NCBI GenBank assembly: GCA_016758965.1
Contig: JAEPRB010000024.1
Coordinates: 236,010 to 300,009 of the forward strand
Length of the DNA: 64,000 bases
Source of the DNA: Circinella minor
Lineage: Eukaryota; Mucoromycota; Mucoromycetes; Mucorales; Lichtheimiaceae
Direction of reading: 5' to 3'
Program-made: the position numbers and the translations under genes
The notes under the pieces: model-generated
What the model was told of the DNA's origin: nothing
What the model saw: the letters and a program-made list of their open reading frames with translations, nothing else
Databases searched by the model: none
Part shown: piece by piece, positions 44,436-57,200 of the stretch
Position numbering within the stretch: position 1 is the stretch's first letter
Layout of the letters: every line of letters starts with the position of its first letter

Positions 44436-47400
44436 ATGTATTTTTCGAATGGTTCATTACGATCTTCATTCATGAATGACGAGGAACGAGAGGTTGGAAT
44501 GACTTTTACACCATTCGACAACAACACTATTTTTTCTACATCACCATTACCACAACAGCAGCAACGACCACCACCACAACAACAACTGGCTTTATCACCT
44601 ATGTCTTATCAACATAAGAATATCCTCGAAGAAAATTTTATACCAGTAACTGAATCATCACCTTTCATTTCATCAGGAACAGTAACAACACTAAAGCATT
44701 CATCAACTCTTCCGGTTGCAGGCGGCATACTCGGTTCATCGGTTAAAACCGGATGTGGAGATACATCGGTAAGGTGCTAATTTTTTTTGGGGGGTGGGAG
44801 TAAAAACAGCTGAAAAGTAAAATAGAGAAAAAAACAGCTGTTAAATTAAAACATTTAGAAGAAAAAGGTAGAATACTAACTTGAGAGGGGTACTTATTTT
44901 TTAAAAAAAAGGCACAACACATGTATTACGAAAATACAATTGAACAACTAACTGAACACGAGGAAAAAGAACAACAGCAATCAAAACAAACATCATTACA
45001 TTCATTTAATTTATCATCATCGTCATCAAATCGTCAAATATCATCATACCCTACATCTGACACTATGTAAGTCTCTGTTCTTCTTTATATTGATTATCTG
45101 TAATCGTTAAATAAGCTATTTTCTTGTTTTTTTTCTCCCCCCCCCCCAAAACATCTTTTTTCCTTATATACTTGCACTGTTCTGGTATAGTTTGATTTAA
45201 TTTTTCACTTTTTATTATTCTTTTTTTTTCTCCCACCCATTGTTTCCTCGCCACCCAAAAAAAAACCTGTAATATTTACTTCTTTCAAGAAAAATAATAA
45301 GCTTTTCATCGATGAGTTGTCAACTGATGTCCAGTTTTATTAATACATAATTATTAGAATACCAACAAATACAACACAACAAATAACGCCATTACCACCA
45401 TCATCATTATCAACATCATCATTACCACTACTATCTTCTCCATTATCACCATCAAGGTAATAATAATATATACATTGCTATGTACCTAAAACGTTCAACT
45501 AATATATGATTGATGGTTATGTTTATTTTACAGTAATACCGACGACAAGATGCAACTTCGTATCCTGGGCATTGCGGAAAATGGTGCAAAAAGTAGAGTA
45601 GAAACACAGATCAAATTATGTGTTCAATTAGTGACAAACCAAGGAACCAAAGTACCCCACTGGTCATTTATTCGAATACCCGAGTCTTTGCTAGCAAGAT
45701 CCAAATTACGTAAAGCACAACAAAAAAAACTTACTGGAAAAGGCATTTTTTCTACAGGAAATGAAGGTCCTGATAGATCAAAGATACTTGATCTGAGTGC
45801 TACAGTTATTTGTGTCAGTGAACCGAATAAAAAATTAAAAATGTGTACTGGTTGTGTTCGTCGAGAGGTAATAATAATAATTATAATAAAAAGCATATTA
45901 TTATCTTATTGTATTACTTTCTTTTCTACTCATGCTAATTCCATTCTATTTTGATATTATTTGTAACCTTTTTTTTTTTTTTTTTGCTATATATTGAAAT
46001 TAGCGTAAGCGTGCAGAACGTAAAAAAGATAGTCATTTGACTGAAGCGGCTCTTTCAGCGACTATGTCAGACGACTCATTCGAACAAGAACGCAAACGTA
46101 TTCTGCTTTTCAATTGTGAACCATTCATGGAGTTTACCTCCGGTGATGCAATATTACCTACACGAATTACATGTTATTGTCGACATCATAATGAACGTTC
46201 AGGTTTTCGGTATATGTTCTCTCAGTTTTTTTTTTAAAAAAAAAAAATCGTTTTATATACATAGCAAACAAACAGTTTTTTTTTTTTTTTTACTTATTGA
46301 CGACAAATTTTAAAACATGTCACTGCTTACTTTAGAATACAGTTTATGTTACGTGATTCTATTGGTAATATAGTGGCTACTGGAGAAACACCTTCCATTA
46401 TGATAACAGATGATCACAAAAGTTCAAAACAATCCATACCGCCATTGCCACCCACATCACTATCATTCCCTACAACGATCAATAATAATGATAATTTTAT
46501 TGTAACTAAGCAAAAAAGACGTCGTACTAACTATGCACCGGCCACACCAGCATCTTCAAAACGTGGTTCTACATGTACTACAATAGGAGGAAGAACAGGT
46601 TATGATAATAGCAATAAAACTAATGAAGAACTTTCACCTTCCTCGACATCCTCTTTACAATCACCACAACGATATCAATCAAGTATGATATTTCAACTAC
46701 ACAATCACATGAATGATCGACAACAACAAAAATTTTCAGAAGAATATACTAACTTATTACCAACACCTGCAGAAGAACAAATATCACCAGTGTTTGGAAA
46801 AACAGAAAGTGAAACAAATAATAGTGATACTTCATCATGGTATATATCAGATCGTCCAGCATTACCAACGAATTCATCCTTATCTTCATTGCCCATTTTA
46901 AATGAGAACAATGACAATAATTTGACAACAACTACATCAACAACAAACTTACAAATAGCTGCTACTACTGCAACTATGTTACATAAAAATGAACAGCAAC
47001 AGACATTTATTAATCAAGATAACAATAACAACAATAATAATGTTTCATCAATGATACCCACTTCTTCTTATCCTTATTCTATAACTACTAATACTACCAA
47101 TAACTTCAGTAGTCGTAACAACAGTATCAACTTTACGAGTACTAGCAGTACTTCTACTTCACCTTCTCTCAATACAAGTACTACCAATACTACCCCTTCA
47201 CCTATCATGGTGTATAATCACAACAACAATAGCACGCATAATCAAAATAGTAATAATTTAATATCATTATCTACCACTCCTACCCCTACTCCTCACATTG
47301 AACGGCTTGTACCAGGCCAAGGACCTGTACATGGATCTATTGAAATTACGATTCTTGGTTCTAATTTTATTGAAGGACTGACATGTTTATTTGGTGATCG

Positions 47401-48331
47401 ACCTGCTCATACTGTTTATTGGAGTCCAAGTACATTGGTTTGTATTTTACCAGCATCCACGCATCCAGGAACCGTTACTGTTTCTTTTAAAGAACATCCT
47501 ATCGTAATAACTAGACAGCAAGCCAGTTTATTCACCTATTATGATACAAATGACCACACGTTAATGGAACTTGCTCTACAAGTGGTGGGTCTTAAAATGA
47601 ATGGCACACTACAAGAGGCAAAACATATTGCTATGGGAATTGTACAAGGTGGCAAACAGAAGCAACAGAACACAAATCTTTCATCGATATCATCACCGTC
47701 TGTTATGAGATCAACTAACAAAGATAACGTAACGACCCACTGTATTACTAATGTGGAACAATACGTTGCTAATGCACTGGAAGCAGTAGATGTGGATGAT
47801 ATATCCTTAATGAATCTACAAGGACATACACTTTTACATCTTGCTGTTTTATGTGGATATAAACGACTTGCATTATTATTGCTTACCAAAGACTCATCTA
47901 ATATTGTGGGAGTTCAAGATCGTAACGGTATGTCACCACTTGATATGGCTTTCTTGAAAAATGACAAGGTGATGATAGAAATGCTATTACAAGATTCATC
48001 CAATCGACACACCAAAAGCTGCTTATCAAAGTCACCTTTCCCTCAAAATAGAACAACAGAACAACAACATATGACAATAGTATCATCCCCATCTGGTGAA
48101 ATACAGAAACAACTTCCAGAAGAACATTATCAACAAGAACAACAAATATTTTCATCTTTATTTACAAAGAGTGAACAACAACAACAACAACAAGAACAAC
48201 AAGAACAAAACGTAAAAAAGATGCTGGCATCAAACCTTCTTTGTAGTATGGAAAAGAATAGATCAGGATTCGCAGAACGAAAATATCATGATCTGTTTTG
48301 GTTACCAATATCATTGAATAATATGAAATAA
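44436..48331 (+). CDS. MGA2: Spt23/Mga2-like transcription factor (IPT/TIG, ankyrin)
   Basis: Six exons (44436-44768, 44912-45066, 45358-45456, 45534-45867, 46004-46209, 46336-48331) give 1040 residues. An N-terminal Gln/Ser-rich part precedes the conserved Spt23/Mga2 region (MQLRILGIAENGAKSRVETQ, VPHWSFIRIPESLLAR, LPTRITCYCRHHNERSGFRI, PSIMITDDHKSSKQ). An IPT/TIG domain spans about residues 696-779 (PHIERLVPGQGPVHGSIEIT). Two ankyrin repeats lie at about 867-929 (GHTLLHLAVLCGYKRLALLL). In yeasts these factors are made as ER-membrane precursors, cut by ubiquitin/proteasome, and activate the delta-9 desaturase gene OLE1. Here the protein ends at HDLFWLPISLNNMK and stop, where family members enter a C-terminal transmembrane helix; none is encoded, so membrane control may be absent. 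Confidence 0.9.
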
Positions 48332-49346
48332 TATAATATTTTTACATGTATAGCATATGTTTATCTATCTACTATTTATCTATGTAACTCTTCAAATAGT
48401 GTAAACTCTCTCTCTCTCTCTCTCTCTCTACCACACACATACACATATATTCATCCACCTTTTGTAAAATAACACATTCATTGAATTCTTTCTTTTTATT
48501 TTATCAATAACTATAACTAGTACCATAAGGAAAAAGAAACAATTATATATTCTATTATGTTATTCATATGCACCGATTATATTAAAAGCATAGATAATTC
48601 TGTTAGCCTCTTCCCCTTCTCCCTACCCATTTCCTTTTCCCTCCCCCTTATCAATTCTTTTCCAAGCCAACCAAAAATTGATTATTATGAACCTTTTTTC
48701 TCTATGATTTATTAGCTATTATTTTGTGTGTCTTTCCCCCCCCCCTTGTATTATTATTGTATAGAAAATAATAATAATTATAATAATGTAACTATAGTTC
48801 ATCCGCAGCCATCACACAATAAAATCTTTCTATTCCATAATAATTTATTAGTAAGTAAAAAAAAAAAGTTGTTTTGCGGAATTACAAGATTTATGATGCG
48901 TAAAAATGTGTAACCATATCTACGTAAGCACTTGCATTTTTTTCTTCTTGATTAATTTTCTTGTGAAACAAAGGGATTTATTCCAATCAAGGCTGATCAG
49001 AGAAACATTTACTTTATTTGTGAATTCATCAAATCATCTTGCCATATTCCGAAAATGATCTTTTTTTTTGGAGGGGGGGGGGAGGGGAGGAAGGTCAAGG
49101 AAAGAAACGGGTCTCTTTTTCTATAACATTATGTAAATTTGAAAGTAATAAAAGTGTTGATACATTAAAAAGAATATCTTTTCTATAATGTTGATGAGAG
49201 AATACAGGGAAAATTTTCTTTTTTGTGTCTTAACTATTTTGGATGAGTGTGGGAGTTGATTATTAAAAAAAAAACTAAACTAGACTAGACTTTTAAAACA
49301 AGTATCATATGCTGATGAAAGCCAAAAAAAAAAAAAAAAAATTCGT
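48332..49346. other. Convergent intergenic region
   Basis: About 1 kb between the convergent Mga2-like and cyclin genes, holding both 3' UTRs. It contains a (CT)n run at about 48408-48429, a G-rich tract near 49070-49090 and a poly(A) tract at 49323-49340. Confidence 0.5.
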
Positions 49347-50298
49347 TCAAACTTCTGGTTTTATTGAGGGACAACAAGAAGAAGTATTTGTTGTAATTAG
49401 AGTAGTATTATCCTTAGTAATAGAAGTAGGAGTAATAGAAAAACTATTATTAGGACAACTAGTTAAATTACTAGTATTTTGTTGTTGTTTTTGCTTCTGT
49501 TGTTTCTGAACATAACCATGTAATAAAGTATACCATTTGTCAAAAGTAGGTTTGCTAACATATAACTTGTAATCAATTAAACGTAAAAAGGCCAACTCAG
49601 CCGCATTGATTTCTTTAATATCTAATCCAGATATTTTGGCCCACGCTCGGTTACGATAGTTCTTGTCATGCAAATACTTTGAAGAAACCATGAGAGATGC
49701 TAAAAACATGCGTCGACCACAACACATGATATCATCTAACCGTTCAGATACCTGTCTTTTTTGTTTTTTTCGTGCAGGTCCATCACAATCTTCATTATCA
49801 TTATTATTATTGTTGTTATGATGTTGTTGTTGTTGTTGATCATCAAAATAATCTTCTTGAGATGAAGGTGGTGTTGGAGGTAAAACAATGGTATGACGGC
49901 GAACGAGTTTTTCATGAACTACCTTTTTAACTCGAAAAAGATAAAAAAGAGCTATTTGAAGTGTTGAATAAGTTGTTTTAGATCGTTTTAAGATTTCTTG
50001 TATAAAATTACGTGTTGACATTATTTTCGCTTGTCGTTGATTATCTTGAAGGAATTTAGGATGCCATATTGAATCAATAATTTCAGCCGAAATATCTAGA
50101 ACACAAAAATAAAATATGAAATTAATTATTTAGAAAAAATTAATTTGTCGTTTTATATGAATATATTTATATCTCCATCCTCCCTTCTCTTCTCCCCCCT
50201 CCCAAATAATAGTAATAATAACATAGTAACCCTAAAATATATATAGAGAGTAATAAGAGAAAAAAGGAAAAGAAGATAGAATAGATAGATAGATAGAG

Positions 50299-50329
<31 letters not shown>

Positions 50330-51241
50330 TCTTTGGGTTATAAAGAAAAAAAAATGAAACGAAAAAAAATAAAATATAAACCATGTATATATATGGGTAC
50401 AAGCACATTTGTATGCGTTGTTCGCATATATATGTATTGTAACGTACATATAAACATAATAAAAAATGCGCTTTTGTTCCATTTGATGGTCGTAATCTAT
50501 TATTTTTTTTTTTTTGGTTTCTCTAATCTCTCTCTTTTCTCATTTACTCTTTTCCTCTTATACACATACACATATGTAGAATATATTTATCACATACTCT
50601 CTCATACACAAACACATTCTTCTCTTGTATTTCTATTTTTTTTTTTGTTCTGTTTTCAAAGATGCAACTTGTATAATGGATTACTCACCGACTAGTTTGC
50701 CAATCATCACAGTACGTTCCTGTCGTGATGAATGTAAAAACTGTCTATATTTTTCACAAGGCTTTTCATCGGTCGGTAAAAGTTCACATGTATTTGGAAT
50801 ACTACTGGCTGTTGTACTGATACTAGCTGCATTACTGAAAATACTACTGCTGGTACTAATAGTACTTCCACTATCACTACAACTGCTGATGCTGCTATCA
50901 CTGCATATAGTACTAGAACTAAGACTTGCTGTTGATGATGGAGGTGGTGGTACTGATAATGGTACTGTTGTTGCTGAAGAAAAATAACAGTTATTATTAT
51001 TATTATTATTATTACTGGTGTATGTACATGGTTGTAAACTTGTTGTAGAAGTAGACGAATACGCGAGAGGATTGTTAAGTGAATATAAGTTTGGATCCGT
51101 TGACGAAGAGTTATAAAATTCAAAAGTAAAAGGTTGTGCATAAAATGGAACTTGAGCCGTACTCCCTAAGTCGGATCCGGTGGCGACCGGAGCAGGCTCA
51201 AAGGTAGTTGCTGATGGTACATGAACATCAGATGTAGTCAT
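49347..51241 (-). CDS. Pho85-type (Pcl) cyclin
   Basis: Exons 51241-50689 and 50095-49347 join in phase 1 to give 433 residues. Residues 1-170 are Ser/Thr/Asn-rich. The cyclin box follows: EIIDSIWHPKFLQDNQRQ, MSTRNFIQEILKRSKTTYSTLQIALFYLFRVKKV, then after a poly-Gln/Asn insert RRMFLASLMVSSKYLHDKNYRNRAWAKISGL and NAAELAFLRLIDYKLYVSKPTFDKW. This is the PHO80/Pcl (Pcl1, Pcl2, Pcl5) pattern; such cyclins direct the Pho85 kinase to nutrient and cell-cycle targets. A basic KKQKR sits in the insert. The 593-bp intron is much longer than others in the window and contains GA/GATA microsatellites. It is convergent with the Mga2-like gene. Confidence 0.88.
50275..50330. repeat. (GATA)n/(GA)n microsatellite in the cyclin intron
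   Basis: A GATA run changes into a pure GA run inside the 593-bp intron (50688-50096). It may account for part of the unusual intron length. Confidence 0.85.
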
Positions 51242-54200
51242 TTGTTCAATATAAAAAAAAAAAGAGAGGTGTGTAAGAGAGAAAAGAACGAGGGGTTAAA
51301 AAGCTATAAAAAGAGAGAGAGAGGGGGAGGAGGAGAGAGTAAGGTTAAGCTTTTTGGTTTAGGAAAAAAATGTGTTGTTATAATATTTGATTTTCTTATA
51401 AAATGTTATTCAATTGTGAGATGAAGAGAGCAAGAAAGAAGAAAAAAGAGAGAGGTTGTGTTGTCGATTATTGTTGCTTGTATTAACAGGGTTATTAAAA
51501 AAAAGGTTATATTTTTTTTATATAAAAGAAGTTAAAGTCGCATTGGAGGCAATGATAAAGGAGAATGAGTTATAAACAAAAAGAGTAGAAAAGTTAATCG
51601 ATGAAGTTGTTGTTGGTTTTCTGAGGTAATTAAATTACTTTTTAAAAGATTCGAGCAATAAAAGTCATGTCCAAAGTTATTAAAAGATTGTTGTTTTTGC
51701 TTGTGTTGATACAACGGGAAAAAAAAACGTAAAGGTTTTGTTGTTGTTGTTGTTGTTGTCGGTTAGTTGTTTGTTGTTGTTATTAAGATCTTCCACAAAA
51801 AAAAAGACGTACGTTTTAAATATATATTTCTCTTTAGTCAAATAAAACGAAATAAAATAAAATAAAAAGGCAAAAGAGCTCAACAATTGCCGTCTTTTTT
51901 CACTTTTATACGGGGCTTTCTTTTTTTTGTTGAACTTGTGTGATTGCGGACTTTTTTTTGGGGGGTGCAAAAAGCGAAACGAGGCGGAGGGGAAAAAAAA
52001 GGGGGGGAAGGTATAAAGAAACATCACATCCAACCAATGATTGTGTGGCTTAAAATATGATGATGATACTTGAAAGTGCTGCGCAACAAAATCATCCTAA
52101 TTGGGGGAGACAGAGAGAATGATAGGACAAGAAAAAGATATTAGACCTTTTCTAAACATTAATCTCTCTCTCTCTCTCTCTCTCTATCTCTCATACACAC
52201 ACACATATATATATACTATATATAATAAAAAGAAATAACAAGTATAAAATATATATATATATATATTCAGATTTATTAGTTGAATGTTACCTTTTTTTTA
52301 CTAATATTATTAATTATTTTATGCTTGCTGCGGGACAAGAAAAAGAAAAGGATTTGATTCATTCATGAATAATATGATATGTTCACACGTTTTTTTTACT
52401 CTTTATCGAAGTAAAAGAGGGAACATTTATTATTTATCGTCAATATGTAAAAAAAAATTGGTCTCAATATAAGTTGAAGCGTGACCAAACCCCATGATGA
52501 TGCTTTTTTATTGGCTAAGAAAAAATGATTTGTGAATTTAACATCCCAGAAAAAAAAAATTGATTTCTATCTTTAACAAAAAAAGTCGTCCCTTGTCCTG
52601 CGGTCAAACTGTGGTAAAAAGTACGACATTGTAACACAAAGTACAAAATAGATTCTTTTCCGCAGCTGTGATTTTTTGAGTAAAAAAAAAAAAAAATGGG
52701 GGCGCTTTCTTTTTTTTTTTTTTTTTGGATATAAATTTATAAATCAGCCCGTTATTCTGTGGATTTTTATGAACTACATTTATTATTTGAGAAATTATTC
52801 ATCATTTAATCTGATTAAATAACTAATAATATGATATTTAAATAAAAACCATCAACTGATATTATGTTCTTTAGATAAAGAGTTAAAAATATGTAACATG
52901 AACAAAATATCGAATAGGTTTTAATAACAATTATACTCACACAACAAACACATGCACGTGACATTGAAGATTTTTTTGATTTTTTTTTTTTTTTTTTGCT
53001 TCTCATTTATATGTACATAAGATTAACCTTAGTATTAAATATCATATACACATTATATATATGTGATATATAATCTATTGTTACTATTATAAGCTTATTA
53101 TTAGAATAACTATCCATTACTAAATACTAATAAAAAAAAACATTTAATTCAATTGAAGACACAAGAAAGGATTAACTCTTACATCTGGTGACAAGTTCCC
53201 GCGACGATTAAGTATAACGGGTTTTACTAAATACTGGTACTACTGATACCCATAATTGATATAAACCCCATCACGTTAGTAATCCTATTATAATTGCCTT
53301 TCATTCATAATTTCTTATTAATATTCTTTTTTTTTTTTTTTTTGGTATACTAAAGAATTATAGTATTGTTGCATTGTATATTTAATTATGAAGCGTAATA
53401 AATAAAAGGTTGTATTATTTAAGTATAATATAGAACATTCATTACGTTGGCTTTTTTTTATTAAATTTTATTATCTATTATACTATTAGTTGAATAGGGA
53501 TTAAAATGATATTTATATTGTTATTTATTATTATGCTAAACGAACCCCGGCAAAAATAATCACTTGTGAATTTTAGCTATTGTTATTGCAGCACAACAGG
53601 ACGCCACATTCTTGTTTATTTATTTATTCTGTTGGCTTGATGAGAGTTGTACGTATTGTGATAAAGAGTATTCATTCATCATGTTCTTTTTCTCTGGTAT
53701 TATTATTATAGTATTAGTGTCGCTGTATATTAATAAATGACACCAATTTATTTTAAAGTGTGCATCTATAATGGTTCCTTGTCATTGTATCATGATGTAT
53801 TCTACAATAGTTTCGATGTATGATTGTAACCTAAGCAGCTTATCCAAGAAAAAGAAACATAATTTATGTTAGACTCATGTTTCAAGATATTGAACAGACG
53901 TTATATTATCAAAATAATAATTGTTTATCACTTTTGAGTTCGACTATCAAGAAAATAAAGCCCATCTTTATAGAAAATCTATTCTTTGTTTTTTTTTCTT
54001 TTGATTGTCATGGTGAATCAAAGAAAAAACAGATTGTTATCAGTAATCCCACGTCACATATACAAAAAAAAAGATAAGTAACAGTAAGTAACCATAGAGA
54101 CAAATAAAGAAGGAATTTACTGATGCGATTCATCTTGTATTTCCTTTAAGCATGTTAATTGCTATTTAGATATCCATTATTGCGCCATGTCATATTTGGT

Positions 54201-57200
54201 ATTGTATAAAAATTTATTAAAAAATTCATGGTTTCAGAAAAGTATATTGTTATCAGACTATCACAGACTGTAACATAATAATATCAATATTACTTTTATC
54301 AAATCTCACCAATAAATTTAACAATGTAATTATATAAATATTTTATAAATGAACATAATAAGAAAATAAAAATAAAAAACTAAATAATTCGTCATTAAAA
54401 TTGTACGAGATATATTACATTTACTGTTATTCTCGTCTTTATCTTTTTTGTGATTGGCACAAAAGTAGTTTACCTAATTTGGAAGGATTACGTATGATAA
54501 TTATGTTTGACTACTTATTTTCTGCTGAATAATAGTGATTGTTATAGTAACAACACATAATAACCAATTTATAAAGCAACAATTTCATAATTTATTTGTC
54601 TTGGTGCGGATGAGAGAAACCGGTTTTTTTTGTGGCAACGCTGCTTCAGATGCACCCCCTCTTTTTTTTAGTTGTTGACTTTAAAAACCAAACTATATGT
54701 TATAATCCTATATAATAGTGTTCAAAACTCAATATCGTACGTAATCTAAGAATGAGTAAGATAGAACCACATGAAAGCTGAGTATATAGACATATATATC
54801 TAAACAGACTTGCTAGATAATAATGCTACATGTACATTAACGAGGTACTTTTCAATGGGTATGTTTTTAGGGTGTAAAAAAGTTTGTCAAAGGTATACGA
54901 TATTTTCATCCAGAAGGTTGAACATGGAAACAGCACCAACGCCGCAAAGACAAAAGTATATTAAGCTTCTAATATTGTCGCAAACCCAAACTTATTATTT
55001 CCATTTTATGTTGTGCTACAGAAACTATTACTATAATAAAGTTTTGGATTAGCCATATATCGGACATAAACTTGAATTAGAGATAAAATAGTACGAGTAT
55101 ATATATATATATATACAATCAGGCATCTTATGGTAGTGTTTTAAAGAAAAATACATAAAACTATAAAATTTTGGGTTGAGACAAATAAAAACCCTTTTGT
55201 TACATGGCTTCCAGCCTAGTTATAGTAAGATAATAACATGACAAAAACATATATGCAGATAATTTTAACTTATTATTATGCCACCATTTTGAATTTACAT
55301 GATGTTGAGGCAAAGGTTAAAAGTCGTTCAACTTTTTTAATCAACCATAATGAGTCAAATGTTAAATTTTGTGATTTCAAGAGTAGAAAAATATAACTGC
55401 TAGTAGTATCACATGGATATTATTCAAGAGACTAATTTAAAGTACGTAGCAATCGTCTTTGAAACAGTTTATTTTATTTTTTTTATGCAAATGAATGCAA
55501 AAGAGATGCACAAACAACTTCTTTATAAAAACGGATGTATTATGTAGTAGGATTTTGGTTATTAGTCACAAAAAGAACTCAATATCTACACTTCTTATTA
55601 ATAATAATACAGCAGACACATCATTTAGTTTTAAAATTAGATTGTGGTGCAGTTACTCATAGTTTAATATGATATGTTGTATATAATAAAGATATATATA
55701 TTACATAGTAGCTGTATCGCCAAAACTAATCTTTGTTCTACTTTATTTAAATGAGTATACTTTTATTGATTCTTGTAGATTAACATCTCTATCATTATCA
55801 CTTTAATTTACTTATTCTTCTGAACCAAGAACATAAATCATGTATATATTTATTTTAAAAACTACATGAATTGAAATATTTATTTTTGTTTTAAAACTGC
55901 TCTTCAAAAACAAATTATGCAGTATTTAAACAAATGTGAATATCTATGAAACATGCAGTACAAGTTATATTTTTATAATGAGAATCAACTACGTACATTA
56001 TAAAAATACAATTTCATAAGTGTTATAATATTATTTTACAGTATAACTAATTCCGAGGTGCATACTGATAATAATTCACATATATATATATTTACATGTA
56101 TAATTTTATAAACAGAAAAGAATAAAATGTATTTTTTTTTTGATTTTGGAGTAGTAGGAGAAAAATGGGTGAAGAAATGACATCTGAAATTCAAAACTAG
56201 AGACATAGTTGTTGCTGCATAAAATGTATCAAAATAGTACAAAATCAAATTTATTCTAAAGATCTAGATGATGTGGTATACTAACAAATATAATAATGGT
56301 TAAGAAAATATATAATTTTATGCGCTGTCAAAGTCGATGGTAAAAAGAATACGCCATTAAATTGTAAATGAAGTAATTTATAGACTTGTGCAGGTAATAA
56401 TAATCAGAGCAAGTAAATCTTGTTTGAGACCGTCTAAGATTTGATTTATATTATTGAGTCTAATTAACATCGACAATAGTCTGAAGTTGCTGTTGTTATA
56501 TTCACTAGAAGCATAAAATATATCGACAAGGCCTGATAGATATTTGAGTTTTTAGTGTCATAAACTTTCTATCCTGTTCTTACTAGGAGTAACTATTTTT
56601 CCAATACGTAGTACAAATATGTAATATAAAAGTATGTGTGTATAATAAAATAGTGTAAACCTCTGTATAGCATGAGTTGTACTTATGTACAATGCAACTT
56701 GTAAAAAATTATTAAAGTTAGAATTTACCAAGGGGAAAAAATGGAGATACTGTATAATAAATATTGTCATGTGATGACAATAACCAATTAGCTTTGAAGA
56801 ACGAACTGGTAGACGTGTGGTAGGAAGAAAAAAGAGCCAAGAAATGACAAGTCAGTTCGATTCCAAATTGACTTTAATTGAATATTGTGATTGATTATTA
56901 GAATACACTTATTTACTTTGGCCTACTGTATAATTGTGTTTCCTACTATTACAACCCACTTTCTTTCGTCACTAAAGTCTGAATCCTAGGTGTCGATTTT
57001 GCACTGCTATTAACAAATAATGGTCTTTGAGTATAAGGATCTTGTTTGTTCTACGTATTAATGTCTTTGCTATTTTTGATCCATCTTCTGGTCCAAGTAC
57101 AACACTGGCGATATCCTTATCTACTATAATATTAAAATCACACGGGAGCTAGAGCTAATTCATAAAAAATGAAAAAATTTATCCCCCCCTTCTTTTGTGA

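Noticed and set aside
54810..55052. 80-codon plus-strand frame
   Set aside because: No recognisable family, no flanking exons and AT-biased composition like its surroundings.
56855..56875. B-box-like AGTTCGATTCC
   Set aside because: No matching A box or stems within the needed distance.
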